Shown here piece by piece: positions 50,095-59,052 of a stretch of DNA of 64,000 nucleotides. The first letter of the stretch is position 1. The number at the start of each line of letters is the position of its first letter. A program made the translations under genes and the position numbers. A model generated the notes under the pieces. It made no database searches, was not told where the DNA came from, and saw nothing but the letters and a program-made list of their open reading frames with translations. The stretch comes from Mycolicibacterium tusciae (GTDB lineage Bacteria; Actinomycetota; Actinomycetes; Mycobacteriales; Mycobacteriaceae), in the NCBI RefSeq assembly GCF_002086795.1, contig NZ_MVIM01000002.1, forward strand, positions 1-64,000, read 5' to 3'.

Positions 50095-51020
50095 CAGAAG
50101 TAGCCCTCTCGTTTGCGGTCTTCCATGCCTGCTTCGGAGATGCGGTCGTCGGCGCGGGTGGCGCCGCGTTCGGTCAATCGTGAGACGGCGGTTTCGGCGA
50201 TCACCTCGGACACCGTTCCCGCGAGGGATTCCACGCAGCCGGTGCAGGTGACGTCGCCGACCGTGCGGAAGCGCACGGTTTTCTCGACGATCTCCTCATC
50301 CTTGCGCGGCTGCAGGTACTTGTGGACGGCCAGCAGCATGCCGTCCCGTTCGAAGACCTGCCGCTTGTGCGCGTAATAGATGGACGGCAGCTTGATCTTC
50401 TCGGCGCCGATGTAGGACCAGATGTCGAACTCGGTCCAGTTGGACAGCGGGAACACGCGGATGTGCTCACCCTTGTGATGGCGACCGTTGTACAGGTTCC
50501 ACAACTCGGGCCGCTGCGCCTTGGGGTCCCACTGGCCGAACTCGTCGCGGAAGGAGAACACCCGCTCCTTGGCGCGGGCCTTCTCCTCATCGCGGCGCGC
50601 ACCGCCGAACGCGGCGTCGAACTTGTTCTCGCGGATGGCGCGCAGCAGCGTGAAGGTCTGCATCGGGTTGCGCGACGGGATGGTCTCCACGACGCGGCCC
50701 GCGTCGATGTCGTCCTGCACCTTGGCCACTACCAGTCGCACACCTGAGTCGGCGACGAGTTCGTCGCGAGCCTGCAACACCTCATCGAAGTTGTGCCCGG
50801 TGTCGACGTGCATCACGGGGAACGGCAGCCGGCCGGGCCGGAAGGCCTTCAGCGCCAGATGCAGCATGACGATGGAGTCCTTGCCGCCGGAGAACAGCAG
50901 CACCGGCTTCTCGAACTCCGCGGCCACCTCCCGGATGATGTGGATGGCTTCGGCCTCGAGCGAGCGCAGGTGGCTCAGCTCGTATCGGGGAGCGTCGAGT
51001 TGCTCGGCGGTCTCGGTCAT
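50094..51020 (-). CDS. cysD: sulfate adenylyltransferase subunit 2
   Basis: 308 residues of the PP-loop family: VLLFSGGKDSIVMLHLA binds ATP, then HVDTGHNFDEV and VFPLSNWTEFDIWSYI. With CysN it makes APS from sulfate and ATP. ATG 51020 sits behind GAGGAAATC; the longer frame to 51101 is not supported. Confidence 0.96.
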   Translation of the reverse strand: MTETAEQLDAPRYELSHLRSLEAEAIHIIREVAAEFEKPVLLFSGGKDSIVMLHLALKAFRPGRLPFPVMHVDTGHNFDEVLQARDELVADSGVRLVVAKVQDDIDAGRVVETIPSRNPMQTFTLLRAIRENKFDAAFGGARRDEEKARAKERVFSFRDEFGQWDPKAQRPELWNLYNGRHHKGEHIRVFPLSNWTEFDIWSYIGAEKIKLPSIYYAHKRQVFERDGMLLAVHKYLQPRKDEEIVEKTVRFRTVGDVTCTGCVESLAGTVSEVIAETAVSRLTERGATRADDRISEAGMEDRKREGYF

Positions 51021-51071
51021 GATTTCCTCGTAAAGTTGGTAGAAATGACCAGCTTTATCTGCATAACCCGA

Positions 51072-51101
51072 TATGAAACCAGGGTTGGCCTGCCATGTCA
51101 A
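51072..51101 (-). promoter_or_regulatory. cys operon promoter
   Basis: Minus-strand TTGACA (51096-51101, perfect consensus -35) and TTCATA (51072-51077) spaced 18 nt, about 50 nt upstream of cysD. Confidence 0.55.
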
Positions 51102-51174
51102 CGATCGGTGTTGGCGAATCGGCTCATGCCGACGCGACTCGGCCGACTACCCCCCAGGTAATTGATCCGGTGCA

Positions 51175-51180
51175 GATACT
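51175..51180 (+). promoter_or_regulatory. -10 box of the leaderless thioesterase gene
   Basis: GATACT preceded by TGCA, then six bases and the ATG 51187. No ribosome-binding site. Confidence 0.45.
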
Positions 51181-51186
51181 GGATGC

Positions 51187-51612
51187 ATGTCACTTACAGC
51201 TGGCGCGCAGACCGGCGCCGACGTCATGGCCCAATTCATCCCCGCGTCCCCGTTCGTCGCCAAACTCGGCATCGTCGCCGAGGTCCTCGACGGCGACGAG
51301 GTGCGATTACGACTTCCGTGGGACGAATCCAACGTCACGCTCGGCGACATGGTCCACGGCGGCGCCGTCGCCGCCCTGGCCGACGTCGCGGTGATGGCTG
51401 CCGCGTGGGCGGGTGCGGAGGTACCCGAGTCGCTGCGGGGGGTGACCACGTCGATGTCCGTACAGTTCCTCGCGCCGGCCCGGGCGACCGACCTGATCGC
51501 GATCGGCCGGGTGCTGCGGCGGGGCAAGACGTTGGTCAATTGCGACGTCGACGTCGTGACGCCGGACGGTGAAGCGGTCGCGAAGGCGATCGCGACCTAC
51601 AAGGTCGGGTAG
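51187..51612 (+). CDS. PaaI-family hotdog thioesterase
   Basis: 141 residues. VHGGAVAALADVAVMAAAW holds the catalytic hotdog helix with Asp, VTTSMSVQFLAPAR the central strand, and VDVVTPDGEAVAKAIATYKV the end. Hydrolyses acyl-CoA thioesters, often aromatic. A monocistronic gene that converges with the carbonic anhydrase. Confidence 0.88.
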   Translation: MSLTAGAQTGADVMAQFIPASPFVAKLGIVAEVLDGDEVRLRLPWDESNVTLGDMVHGGAVAALADVAVMAAAWAGAEVPESLRGVTTSMSVQFLAPARATDLIAIGRVLRRGKTLVNCDVDVVTPDGEAVAKAIATYKVG

Positions 51613-51686
51613 GCGACAGCGAGCGCACGCTTGTTGTACGCGAAACGCGAGGAGACCCGTCAACAACCGTGCACTCGGCGAAAGGT

Positions 51687-52178
51687 CTACAACGTCACCT
51701 CGTTCAGGCGGCCCGTAGCCACATCGAAGACGAAGCCGCGCAGGGACTCGTGTTTGGTGACGAACGGACTGGCCTCGATGCGGCGCAGCGACTGCCGCAC
51801 ATCCTCGTCGACATCGACGAACGCCTCCGCCGCCCACTCGGGCTTGATGCCGGTGTCGTCCTGGATCTGCTGTTTGAAACCGTCGTCGGTGAATGTCAGC
51901 ATGCCGCAGTCGGTGTGGTGGATCAGGATGATCTCTCTGGTGCCGAGGAGGCGTTGGCTGATGGCCAACGATCGGATCTCGTCGTCGGTGATCACGCCGC
52001 CGGCGTTGCGGATGACATGCGCCTCGCCGTCGCCGAGGCCGAGGACCCGGTAGACGTCGAGCCGAGCGTCCATGCACGCCACCACGGCGACGTGCTTGCT
52101 CGGCGGCAGCGGCAGCGGGCCGGTGAAGGAACTCGCGTATGCCTCGTTGTTCTTCAGATATTCGTCGGTCACGGACAT
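51687..52178 (-). CDS. canA: beta-carbonic anhydrase
   Basis: 163 residues. Zinc ligands Cys35 (ACMDARLD), His88 and Cys91 (HHTDCG) and the Asp37-Arg39 dyad are present, so the enzyme should interconvert CO2 and bicarbonate. From memory this is nearly collinear with M. tuberculosis Rv1284. ATG 52178 is leaderless behind TACAGT (52185-52190); the frame to 52226 is rejected. Confidence 0.95.
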   Translation of the reverse strand: MSVTDEYLKNNEAYASSFTGPLPLPPSKHVAVVACMDARLDVYRVLGLGDGEAHVIRNAGGVITDDEIRSLAISQRLLGTREIILIHHTDCGMLTFTDDGFKQQIQDDTGIKPEWAAEAFVDVDEDVRQSLRRIEASPFVTKHESLRGFVFDVATGRLNEVTL

Positions 52179-52184
52179 CGTTGC

Positions 52185-52190
52185 ACTGTA
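52185..52190 (-). promoter_or_regulatory. -10 box of the leaderless carbonic anhydrase gene
   Basis: TACAGT on the minus strand with exactly six bases before the ATG at 52178. Confidence 0.5.
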
Positions 52191-52241
52191 TCCCCGCTCG
52201 CAGGGGTAGGAGCCGAAGAGAATCACCCCGATCGAATTGAC

Positions 52242-52278
52242 GACGGCCGCCCTGCCGGGGGTACGCAGGGCGGCCGTC
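52242..52278 (-). terminator. strong stem-loop ending the glycosyltransferase operon
   Basis: Perfect 14-bp stem (GACGGCCGCCCTGC with GCAGGGCGGCCGTC) and a 9-nt loop, placed 14 nt after the stop of the last GT39 gene. No strong U-tract follows. Confidence 0.75.
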
Positions 52279-52292
52279 TGTTCGAGGGGGCA

Positions 52293-54206
52293 CTAGGGCG
52301 ACGGCGTCGCGCTGCTGAACCGCGCGTCCAAGTCGTATACCGTCGTGCCTCCGATATCAATCGGTGTGAAGTTCTGTTTCACCCAGGTCGCGATGTCGTT
52401 CGCAGCACCAGATTCCCGCCGGGCTGGGCCCTCGTGACCGCCGGAGATGAAGTACCGCACGTCGTGGTCGGCGACGTAGTCCTGAAACTGTTCGAGCGTC
52501 GGTGAGTTGTCCGAGCCGGTGAATCCGCCGATCGCCATGATCGACGTCCCGGTCTTCAACTCGAGGCTGCTCGCCGTCATCGAGCCGATAGTCGCTGCTG
52601 CCCAACGATTGCCCGCACCCTTGACCAGGTTCTCGAGCACTGGGTTGTCAACGCCACCACGGCCCGGACCGCCAGGCCCGTCATCTCCCGGCGGCCCCAT
52701 CTGTGTGAACTGGCTAGGACCCGCCATGGCCATCGGGCCACTGCTGTGTGCGTTCGTCACCGTCTGAATGGAGAACGCGGCCGGTCCGAGCAGACCGAAA
52801 AGCATGGCACCGGCGATCAAAACAGGCGTCATCCGGCCGAGTCGGTGTGCCCCGAACAGCAGGATCGAGGCGATGATGATCGAGCCGACCACCACGATCC
52901 AGCGCAGGGCCGGCAACCACTCTGGCGTCCGGTCCAACAGAATGAAGGCCCACCCGCCGGTACCCGCCAACATGATTGCCAGCACGAGGCGCGGAATGAG
53001 AAACTCTTTGCCGCGCCATAGTTCTCGTACGGCGATGCCGACGAGCGCCGCGATCGCCGGCGCCAGCGCGACGGTGTAGTAGGGGTGAATGATGCCGTCC
53101 ATGAAGCTGAACACCGCGGCGGTGACGATCAGCCAGCCGCCCCACAGCAGCAGCGAGGCGCGCACACCCGCGGTACGAGCGGTGCGGCGGGTGAACCAGA
53201 GCCCGGCGAGCAGGCCGACCAGTGCCGCGGGCAGCAGCCACGACGCCTGGGTGCCCATCGAATGACCGAACAGTCGGCCGATGCCGGGTTCTCCGCCGAA
53301 GAACAGGTGGTGCATACCTGCGGGCGGTCCATTGGGCGCTCCACTGGGCGGCCCGTCTGCACCACCGCCCAGGACACGGTCGAGTCCGTTGTAGCCCAAC
53401 GTCAACTGCAGCAGGCTGTTGTCTGACGAGCCGCCGATGTAGGGCCGTGAGTCGGCCGGCCACAGCTCGACGAGCACGAGGTACCAGCCGGCCGAGACCA
53501 GCATCGCGATGCCGGCAATGAGCAGCTTTCCGATGCGTTTCCACATGCCGACGGGGGCCGCGACGAGAAACGCCAGCGCCAGGCCCGGCACCACCAGGAA
53601 CGCCTGCAGCAACTTGGTCAGGAATGCGAAGCCAATGACGCATCCGGTCAACACCATCCAGCGATTACTCGCTGCCTCGATGGCCCGCACCATGCAGTAG
53701 CCGGCAACCACCAGCAGCAGCACCAGCAGCGCATCGGGATTGTTGAACCGGAACATCAGGGCCGCGACTGGCGTCAGCGCGAGCACTGTGCCCGCGATCA
53801 GGCCCGCCGCTGGTCCACTGCAACGTCGGACGCCCGCATACAGCACGGCGACGGCTCCGACACCCATCAACGCCTGTGGCAGCAGCATCGAGAAGGCGCT
53901 GAACCCGAAGATCCTGCCGGACAACGCCATCAGCCACAGTGACGCGGGCGGCTTGTCGACCGTGATCGCATTGCCCGCGTCCAGCGAGCCGAACAGCCAG
54001 GCCTTCCAGTCCTGGGTTCCGGCCTGCGCGGCGGCGGCGTAATAATCGTTGGCCCAGCCCGAGGACCCCAGGCCCCACAGGTAGAGCACTGCCGTCGCCG
54101 CTAGAAGGGTGAACAGCGCGGGACGCACCCAGCGCGGTTGCGCGACATCCCGAGGGTCATTGTCGGCCGGCGTGGTGTGCGGCTGCACGTCAGCGGTGAT
54201 GGTCAT
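52293..54206 (-). CDS. GT39-family (PMT/ArnT-like) glycosyltransferase, paralogue 1
   Basis: 637 residues, GT-C membrane enzyme with about 12 membrane helices. The first extracytoplasmic loop has DYYAAAAQAG and AITVDKPPASLWL (acidic catalytic candidates), then FRFNNPDALLVLLLV. A soluble C-terminal part begins after a Gly/Pro-rich link (GPPGDDGPGGPGRGG) and ends in TTVYDLDARF, like the YkcB-type tail. It should transfer a sugar from a polyprenyl phosphate to an outer acceptor. Last gene of the operon. Confidence 0.85.
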   Translation of the reverse strand: MTITADVQPHTTPADNDPRDVAQPRWVRPALFTLLAATAVLYLWGLGSSGWANDYYAAAAQAGTQDWKAWLFGSLDAGNAITVDKPPASLWLMALSGRIFGFSAFSMLLPQALMGVGAVAVLYAGVRRCSGPAAGLIAGTVLALTPVAALMFRFNNPDALLVLLLVVAGYCMVRAIEAASNRWMVLTGCVIGFAFLTKLLQAFLVVPGLALAFLVAAPVGMWKRIGKLLIAGIAMLVSAGWYLVLVELWPADSRPYIGGSSDNSLLQLTLGYNGLDRVLGGGADGPPSGAPNGPPAGMHHLFFGGEPGIGRLFGHSMGTQASWLLPAALVGLLAGLWFTRRTARTAGVRASLLLWGGWLIVTAAVFSFMDGIIHPYYTVALAPAIAALVGIAVRELWRGKEFLIPRLVLAIMLAGTGGWAFILLDRTPEWLPALRWIVVVGSIIIASILLFGAHRLGRMTPVLIAGAMLFGLLGPAAFSIQTVTNAHSSGPMAMAGPSQFTQMGPPGDDGPGGPGRGGVDNPVLENLVKGAGNRWAAATIGSMTASSLELKTGTSIMAIGGFTGSDNSPTLEQFQDYVADHDVRYFISGGHEGPARRESGAANDIATWVKQNFTPIDIGGTTVYDLDARFSSATPSP

Positions 54207-54248
54207 TCGATGGATTCCTTTGTCATTTGAGAAGTCCTGGTGGAATAT

Positions 54249-55508
54249 TCAGTTGGTCCGGCGGGGGTGAAACACCCAGCCGCGAAGCAGGACGAAGCGC
54301 GCCGCGGTGGCTACGAGGTTGGCTATCACCAGCACGACGAGCTCGACCAGATGATGCGGGTCGGTGACGAACGTGTGCAGAACGGCAAGCGACCCGCTTG
54401 TGATCGCCAGCGCGATCGCGAACACGATGAGACCTTCGACGTGCTGACGTGCCACGTTCGTCCTGCCGCCGATGCCGAACGTGAAGCGACGGTTCGCCGC
54501 GGTGTTTCCGATGGCGGTCAGCAGCAGAGCGATCAGGTTGGCCGTCTGCGCGCCGAGCGACCCCTGCATCAGCATGAACAGCACTGCGTACGCCGCCGAC
54601 GACACCGCCCCGATCGTGCCGAATCGCACGACCTGCCGGAACAGCGAGCCCGGCGCGGCCGAGCGCTGTGACGAACCCAGCTGTGCCGCAATCTTATTCA
54701 CCGGTATCGAACCGTTGGTGAAGTTGCGCAGCAGACGGCCGATGCCCTTGAGATCGGCAGCCGCGGTCGCGACGATGTCCACCCGACTGTCGGGATCGTC
54801 GACCCAGTCCACCGGGACCTCGTGGATTCGCAGACCACTGCGTTCGGCCAGCACCAGAAGTTCGGTGTCGAAGAACCATCCGGTGTCGGCCACGTGCGGC
54901 AACAGGCGTTGTGCAACGTCGGCCCGAATCGCCTTGAACCCGCACTGCGCGTCGGAAAAGCGCGCCGCGAGCGCCGATTTCAGGATCAGGTTGTAGCAGC
55001 GGGAGATGACCTCGCGCTTGGCGCCTCGCACCACCCGCGAGCCGCGACCCAGTCGGGTGCCGATCGCCAGGTCGGAATGTCCCGAGACCAGTGGCGCCAC
55101 CAGCGGTGCGAGTGCGGCGAGGTCGGTGGACAGATCCACGTCCATGTAGACGAGCACCGGTGCGTCCGACGTCGACCACGCGGCGTGCAAGGCACGGCCA
55201 CGACCCTTCTCCGGCAGCCGCACTACCCGGACGTCGCTCAGTTCGGTGGCCAGTTGCGCGGCGATTCGTGCGGTGTCGTCGGTGCTCGCGTTGTCGGCGA
55301 TGGTGATGCGCGCCGAAAACGGAAAGTGCTCCCGGAGGTGACGGTGCAGACGATGCACCGAGTCGGCTAGAGCGACCTGCTCGTTGTACACCGGCACCAC
55401 TACGTCGAGCACGGGCACACCCGCCTCGCGCGCTATCTCGGTGGCGTTCGGCCGGGATTCGAATCGGGTCCGAGCAGAGGTGCCACGTTCAAGGGCGGTA
55501 TCGGTCAT
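54249..55508 (-). CDS. GT2 polyprenyl-phosphate glycosyltransferase fused to GtrA
   Basis: 419 residues. Residues about 25-260 are a Dpm1-like GT2 domain (VVVPVYNEQVAL, DNASTDDTARIA, VYMDVDLSTDL). Residues about 285-415 are a four-helix GtrA domain (FGTIGAVSSAAYAVLFML, GNTAANRRFTFG) that could flip the lipid-linked sugar. It should supply the donor for the two neighbouring GT39 enzymes. ATG 55508 preferred; 55517 possible. Confidence 0.88.
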   Translation of the reverse strand: MTDTALERGTSARTRFESRPNATEIAREAGVPVLDVVVPVYNEQVALADSVHRLHRHLREHFPFSARITIADNASTDDTARIAAQLATELSDVRVVRLPEKGRGRALHAAWSTSDAPVLVYMDVDLSTDLAALAPLVAPLVSGHSDLAIGTRLGRGSRVVRGAKREVISRCYNLILKSALAARFSDAQCGFKAIRADVAQRLLPHVADTGWFFDTELLVLAERSGLRIHEVPVDWVDDPDSRVDIVATAAADLKGIGRLLRNFTNGSIPVNKIAAQLGSSQRSAAPGSLFRQVVRFGTIGAVSSAAYAVLFMLMQGSLGAQTANLIALLLTAIGNTAANRRFTFGIGGRTNVARQHVEGLIVFAIALAITSGSLAVLHTFVTDPHHLVELVVLVIANLVATAARFVLLRGWVFHPRRTN

Positions 55509-55564
55509 GGAACCCATCGTCGAGGTGCAGATTGTGCTGGCCGTTGGGCCAAGCTGTATGCCAG

Positions 55565-57445
55565 CTATGTATTCGGCGGAGGCGCGCTGAGGTCGTAGAT
55601 GACCGCACGGTCGACGACGAGCGGGGTGTAGTGCGTCTCCACCCACTGCGCGATGTCGGCGGCCGCGCGGCTGCCGCCGCTCGACGATCCCAACCTGCCG
55701 GTCAGCATCATCATGCGATCGCGGATGAAGTAGTGGATCTCACCCGTGGCGACGAGCTGCTGAAATTTCTCGAGAGTCGGTGCAGGGTCGGTGCCGTTGA
55801 AACCTCCGATCGCCATCACCGGCGCTCCGCTGGCCAGTTGGTAGCCCGCGGCGTTGTTGGATCCGACGACCACCGCGGCCCAGGTGTAGTCGTCCGCGCC
55901 GCGGGAGAGGGTGGCCACCAGCCCGGTCGCCGGCTTCGGCGAATCCAGCAGGCCGCCCGCCCCGCCAAAGCCGGGGCCGGGTACCCGTTGGGACGGCCCC
56001 ACACTCGGTATCGCACCGCTGTGCGCCGTCGCCGCCGTCGCGATCGAGAAACCCGCGGGCGCGGCGAGACACGACACGACCACCAGCGCCGCCACCGATC
56101 GCGCCACCACCGGTGTCAATCGACCGGATACGAGCAGCAGCACCGCGGCCCCAACTCCCCCGACCGAGACACTCACCCGCAGCCACGGCATCCACTCCGA
56201 ATGACGGGTCAGCAACACCGCCGCGAGGATGGTGGTGACAAGCACCGTCCCGGACAGGGCGGTCGCAGCTCGAATGTCGAATCTGTTCTGCCACAGCAGT
56301 GTTGCGCCGATTCCGATGCAGGCACCGGCCGCGGGCGGGAGCGCGACCGTGTAGTAGGCGTGGATGATGCCGTTGGAGAAGCTGAAAACCAATGCGGATA
56401 CGACCAGCCAGCCGCCCCACAGGATGAGCGCGGCCCGTGCGGGGTCGGTGCGCGGCGCGCGACGAGTGAGAATCAGGCCGGCCACCAGGCAGATCAGCGC
56501 GGCCGGCAGCAGCCACGCGATGTCCAGACCCATTCCGTCGCCGAACAGTCGGCCCCACCCGACGTCGTGATTGAGGTTGCCGAGGCCGCCGGTCTCCTTA
56601 CCGGTCAAGCGACCAAAACCGTTGTAGCCCAGAGTCAGTTCGATGATGCTGTTGTGCTGTGAACCCCCGATGTAGGGGCGCGACGACTCGGGCCAGAGTT
56701 CGACGAGCGCGAGGTACCACCCTGCCGACACCAAGACGGCCGAACCCGCGATGAACAGGTCGACGATGCGGCGCGACAGAGTGCGATGCCCGACAAACGC
56801 GTACGCGGTCGCGAACGCGGGCAATACCAGGAACGCCTGCAGCATTTTGGCCAGGAAGCCGAATCCCACCGCGACGCCCGCCGCCACCAACCACCAAGGG
56901 CTGGAATCCTTCTCACATGCGCGCTGCACACAGTAGGCAGCTGCGACCAACAGGAGCACCAGCAACGCATCGGGGTTGTTGAACCGAAAGATCAAGGCCG
57001 CGACGGGCATCGCCGCCAACACCGCGCCCGCCAGCAGTCCTGCGCCCGGTCCCGCGACGCGGCGAACGGTGGCGTAGAGCAACCAGACGGCCGCGACCCC
57101 TTCGAGTGCCTGCGGTACGAGCACACTCCACGAGTTCAGCCCGAACAGGCGAACCGAGACGTCCATGACCCACAACGCCGCAGGAGTCTTGTCCACGGTG
57201 ATCGCGTTGGCAGGGTCGCTCGACCCGAACAGCATCGCCGTCCAGTTGTGCGCGCCGGCCTGCGCCGCCGCGGCGTAGAAAGCGTTCGCCCACCCGCTGT
57301 CGCCCAGTCTCCACAGGTAGAGCACCGCCGTCGACGTCAGCAGAATAGGTAGTCCCAGCCTCGAGACCAGGCCAGAGAGCCTGTCGCCGGGGCGATTCGG
57401 GGCTACGAGCGCACCCTCGCGCGGAAGAACCAGGGTCGTCGTCAC
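55565..57445 (-). CDS. GT39-family glycosyltransferase, paralogue 2
   Basis: 626 residues. Same architecture and many identical blocks as paralogue 1: NAFYAAAAQAG, NAITVDKTPAALWVMD, FRFNNPDALLVLLLV, SSRPYIGGS, and LTLGYNGFGRL. The C-terminal soluble part ends in VDRAVIYDLSAPPPNT. Start GTG 57445 (VTTTLVLPREG); the frame to 57688 is an upstream shadow of the kinase gene. 35 nt after the kinase. Confidence 0.85.
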   Translation of the reverse strand: MTTTLVLPREGALVAPNRPGDRLSGLVSRLGLPILLTSTAVLYLWRLGDSGWANAFYAAAAQAGAHNWTAMLFGSSDPANAITVDKTPAALWVMDVSVRLFGLNSWSVLVPQALEGVAAVWLLYATVRRVAGPGAGLLAGAVLAAMPVAALIFRFNNPDALLVLLLVAAAYCVQRACEKDSSPWWLVAAGVAVGFGFLAKMLQAFLVLPAFATAYAFVGHRTLSRRIVDLFIAGSAVLVSAGWYLALVELWPESSRPYIGGSQHNSIIELTLGYNGFGRLTGKETGGLGNLNHDVGWGRLFGDGMGLDIAWLLPAALICLVAGLILTRRAPRTDPARAALILWGGWLVVSALVFSFSNGIIHAYYTVALPPAAGACIGIGATLLWQNRFDIRAATALSGTVLVTTILAAVLLTRHSEWMPWLRVSVSVGGVGAAVLLLVSGRLTPVVARSVAALVVVSCLAAPAGFSIATAATAHSGAIPSVGPSQRVPGPGFGGAGGLLDSPKPATGLVATLSRGADDYTWAAVVVGSNNAAGYQLASGAPVMAIGGFNGTDPAPTLEKFQQLVATGEIHYFIRDRMMMLTGRLGSSSGGSRAAADIAQWVETHYTPLVVDRAVIYDLSAPPPNT

Positions 57446-57480
57446 TGAGACGATCCTGTCCGGCCCGGCTAGGGCCCGAA

Positions 57481-59052
57481 TCAGTCCGCGCTGTGGCTTA
57501 ACTGTGAATGGCCGGGCAAGGTCACGGTGAAGACCGTCGCGCCGGGCCCGCTGCGCACATCGATGGCGCCGCGATGCGCCTTGACCACGGCCGCGACGAT
57601 CGCCAGCCCCAGGCCGGTGCTTCCGCCGCGCCGCGACCGCGAGGTGTCGCCGCGGGCGAATCGCTCGAAGATCTCGGGCTGCAGCCACTCGGGTATGCCC
57701 GGTCCGTCGTCGCCCACGGTCAGGACGACGTCGCCGGCCTCGGATCGGGTCAGCGACGTCGTGACCGACGTGCCCGGCGGAGTGTGGGTGCGCGCGTTGG
57801 CGAGCAGATTGGCCAGGACTTGATGCAGTCGCGCTTCGTCACCGGTGACGACGACCGGTTCGTCGGGCAGATCCAGCGACCACTCATGGCCGGGACCGGC
57901 AATGTGAGCATCGCTGACGGTGTCGACGATCAGCCGCGAAAGATCCACCGACTCCTGCTGCAGCGGTCGCCCGGTGTCCAGGCGGGCAAGCAAGAGCATG
58001 TCCTCGACGAGCCGCGTCATGCGCTCGGTCTCGGACTCGACCCGGCTCATCGCGTGCGCCACGTCATCGGGTACGTCACCGCGCTTGCGTTGCGCCAGTT
58101 CGGTATACCCGCGGATCGCCGCGAGCGGCGTGCGCAGTTCGTGACTCGCGTCGGCGACGAACTGACGCACCCGGGTCTCGCTGGCATGCCGAGCGGACAG
58201 CGCGCCCGCAATGCGGTCGAGCATCCGGTTCAGCGACGAGCCGAGCTGCCCGATCTCGGTGTGCGCCGCCGCCGGGTCGACCTTGACGATCGGGGTGGGC
58301 AGGCGGACCTCTCCGCGGTCGAGTTCCAGGTCGGCGACCTGGCGGGCGGCGGCGGAAACCGTTGACAGCGGGGCGAGTTGGCGGCGAATGATGAGAAATC
58401 CCACCGTCGTCCCGCCGAACAGCGCAACGACGCCCACCACACTGAAGATGATCCCCACGATGAGCAGGGTGTCATCCACTTCCGACGTCGGCAGGCCGGT
58501 GACGATCGTCTGGCCGGGCGGGTGCGCGCGCATCGCGATCACGCGGTAACGGCCGAGGCCGTCCAGTTCGACAGTATGCGGCGCCTCGTGAGGTTCGATG
58601 TGCGCCAGTTGTTCTGCCGCGGCGGGGCTGATCCGGTCGCGGGTGCCGTCGGCAGTGATGACGCCGGCGTCCAACGGAGTGCCGCGCGAGATCACCGCGC
58701 CGACCGTGCGCGCGGCCTGCCCCGGTGCGTTGAGGAAGGACGGTCCCGGTCCCATGTCGTCACGGATCACAATCCGTCGCGGAAAGCCGGGAGGCGGCGG
58801 AAACCCCGGCGGCGGCGGGGGCGGACCGAACTCGAACAGGCCCGCGGAGCGCCTGGCGGTCTCAGCCAGCCGATCATCGAGCTGGTTGGTCAGAAAGTGT
58901 TGCAGCGCAATCATTGTGCCGACACCAATCCCGGCACACACCAACGCCAACAGCAGGATCTGGGAGACGAGCAGCCGCGTGCGAAGCGACCAGGTGCGCG
59001 GTGAAAGCAGCCGGCTCCTGTTCGGTGGCTCAGCGTGCGGGTTTGAGGACAT
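57481..59052 (-). CDS. sensor histidine kinase (TrcS-like)
   Basis: 523 residues. Membrane helix about 26-50, an extracytoplasmic sensor with a proline run (FEFGPPPPPPGFPPPPG, 74-90), second helix about 195-220, HAMP, phospho-acceptor DASHELRTPLAAIRGY (His304), then N, G1 and G2 boxes (NLLANARTHT, GDDGPGIPEW, GGSTGLGLAIV). From memory most like TrcS of M. tuberculosis. Overlaps the regulator gene by about 23 nt. Confidence 0.85.
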   Translation of the reverse strand: MSSNPHAEPPNRSRLLSPRTWSLRTRLLVSQILLLALVCAGIGVGTMIALQHFLTNQLDDRLAETARRSAGLFEFGPPPPPPGFPPPPGFPRRIVIRDDMGPGPSFLNAPGQAARTVGAVISRGTPLDAGVITADGTRDRISPAAAEQLAHIEPHEAPHTVELDGLGRYRVIAMRAHPPGQTIVTGLPTSEVDDTLLIVGIIFSVVGVVALFGGTTVGFLIIRRQLAPLSTVSAAARQVADLELDRGEVRLPTPIVKVDPAAAHTEIGQLGSSLNRMLDRIAGALSARHASETRVRQFVADASHELRTPLAAIRGYTELAQRKRGDVPDDVAHAMSRVESETERMTRLVEDMLLLARLDTGRPLQQESVDLSRLIVDTVSDAHIAGPGHEWSLDLPDEPVVVTGDEARLHQVLANLLANARTHTPPGTSVTTSLTRSEAGDVVLTVGDDGPGIPEWLQPEIFERFARGDTSRSRRGGSTGLGLAIVAAVVKAHRGAIDVRSGPGATVFTVTLPGHSQLSHSAD

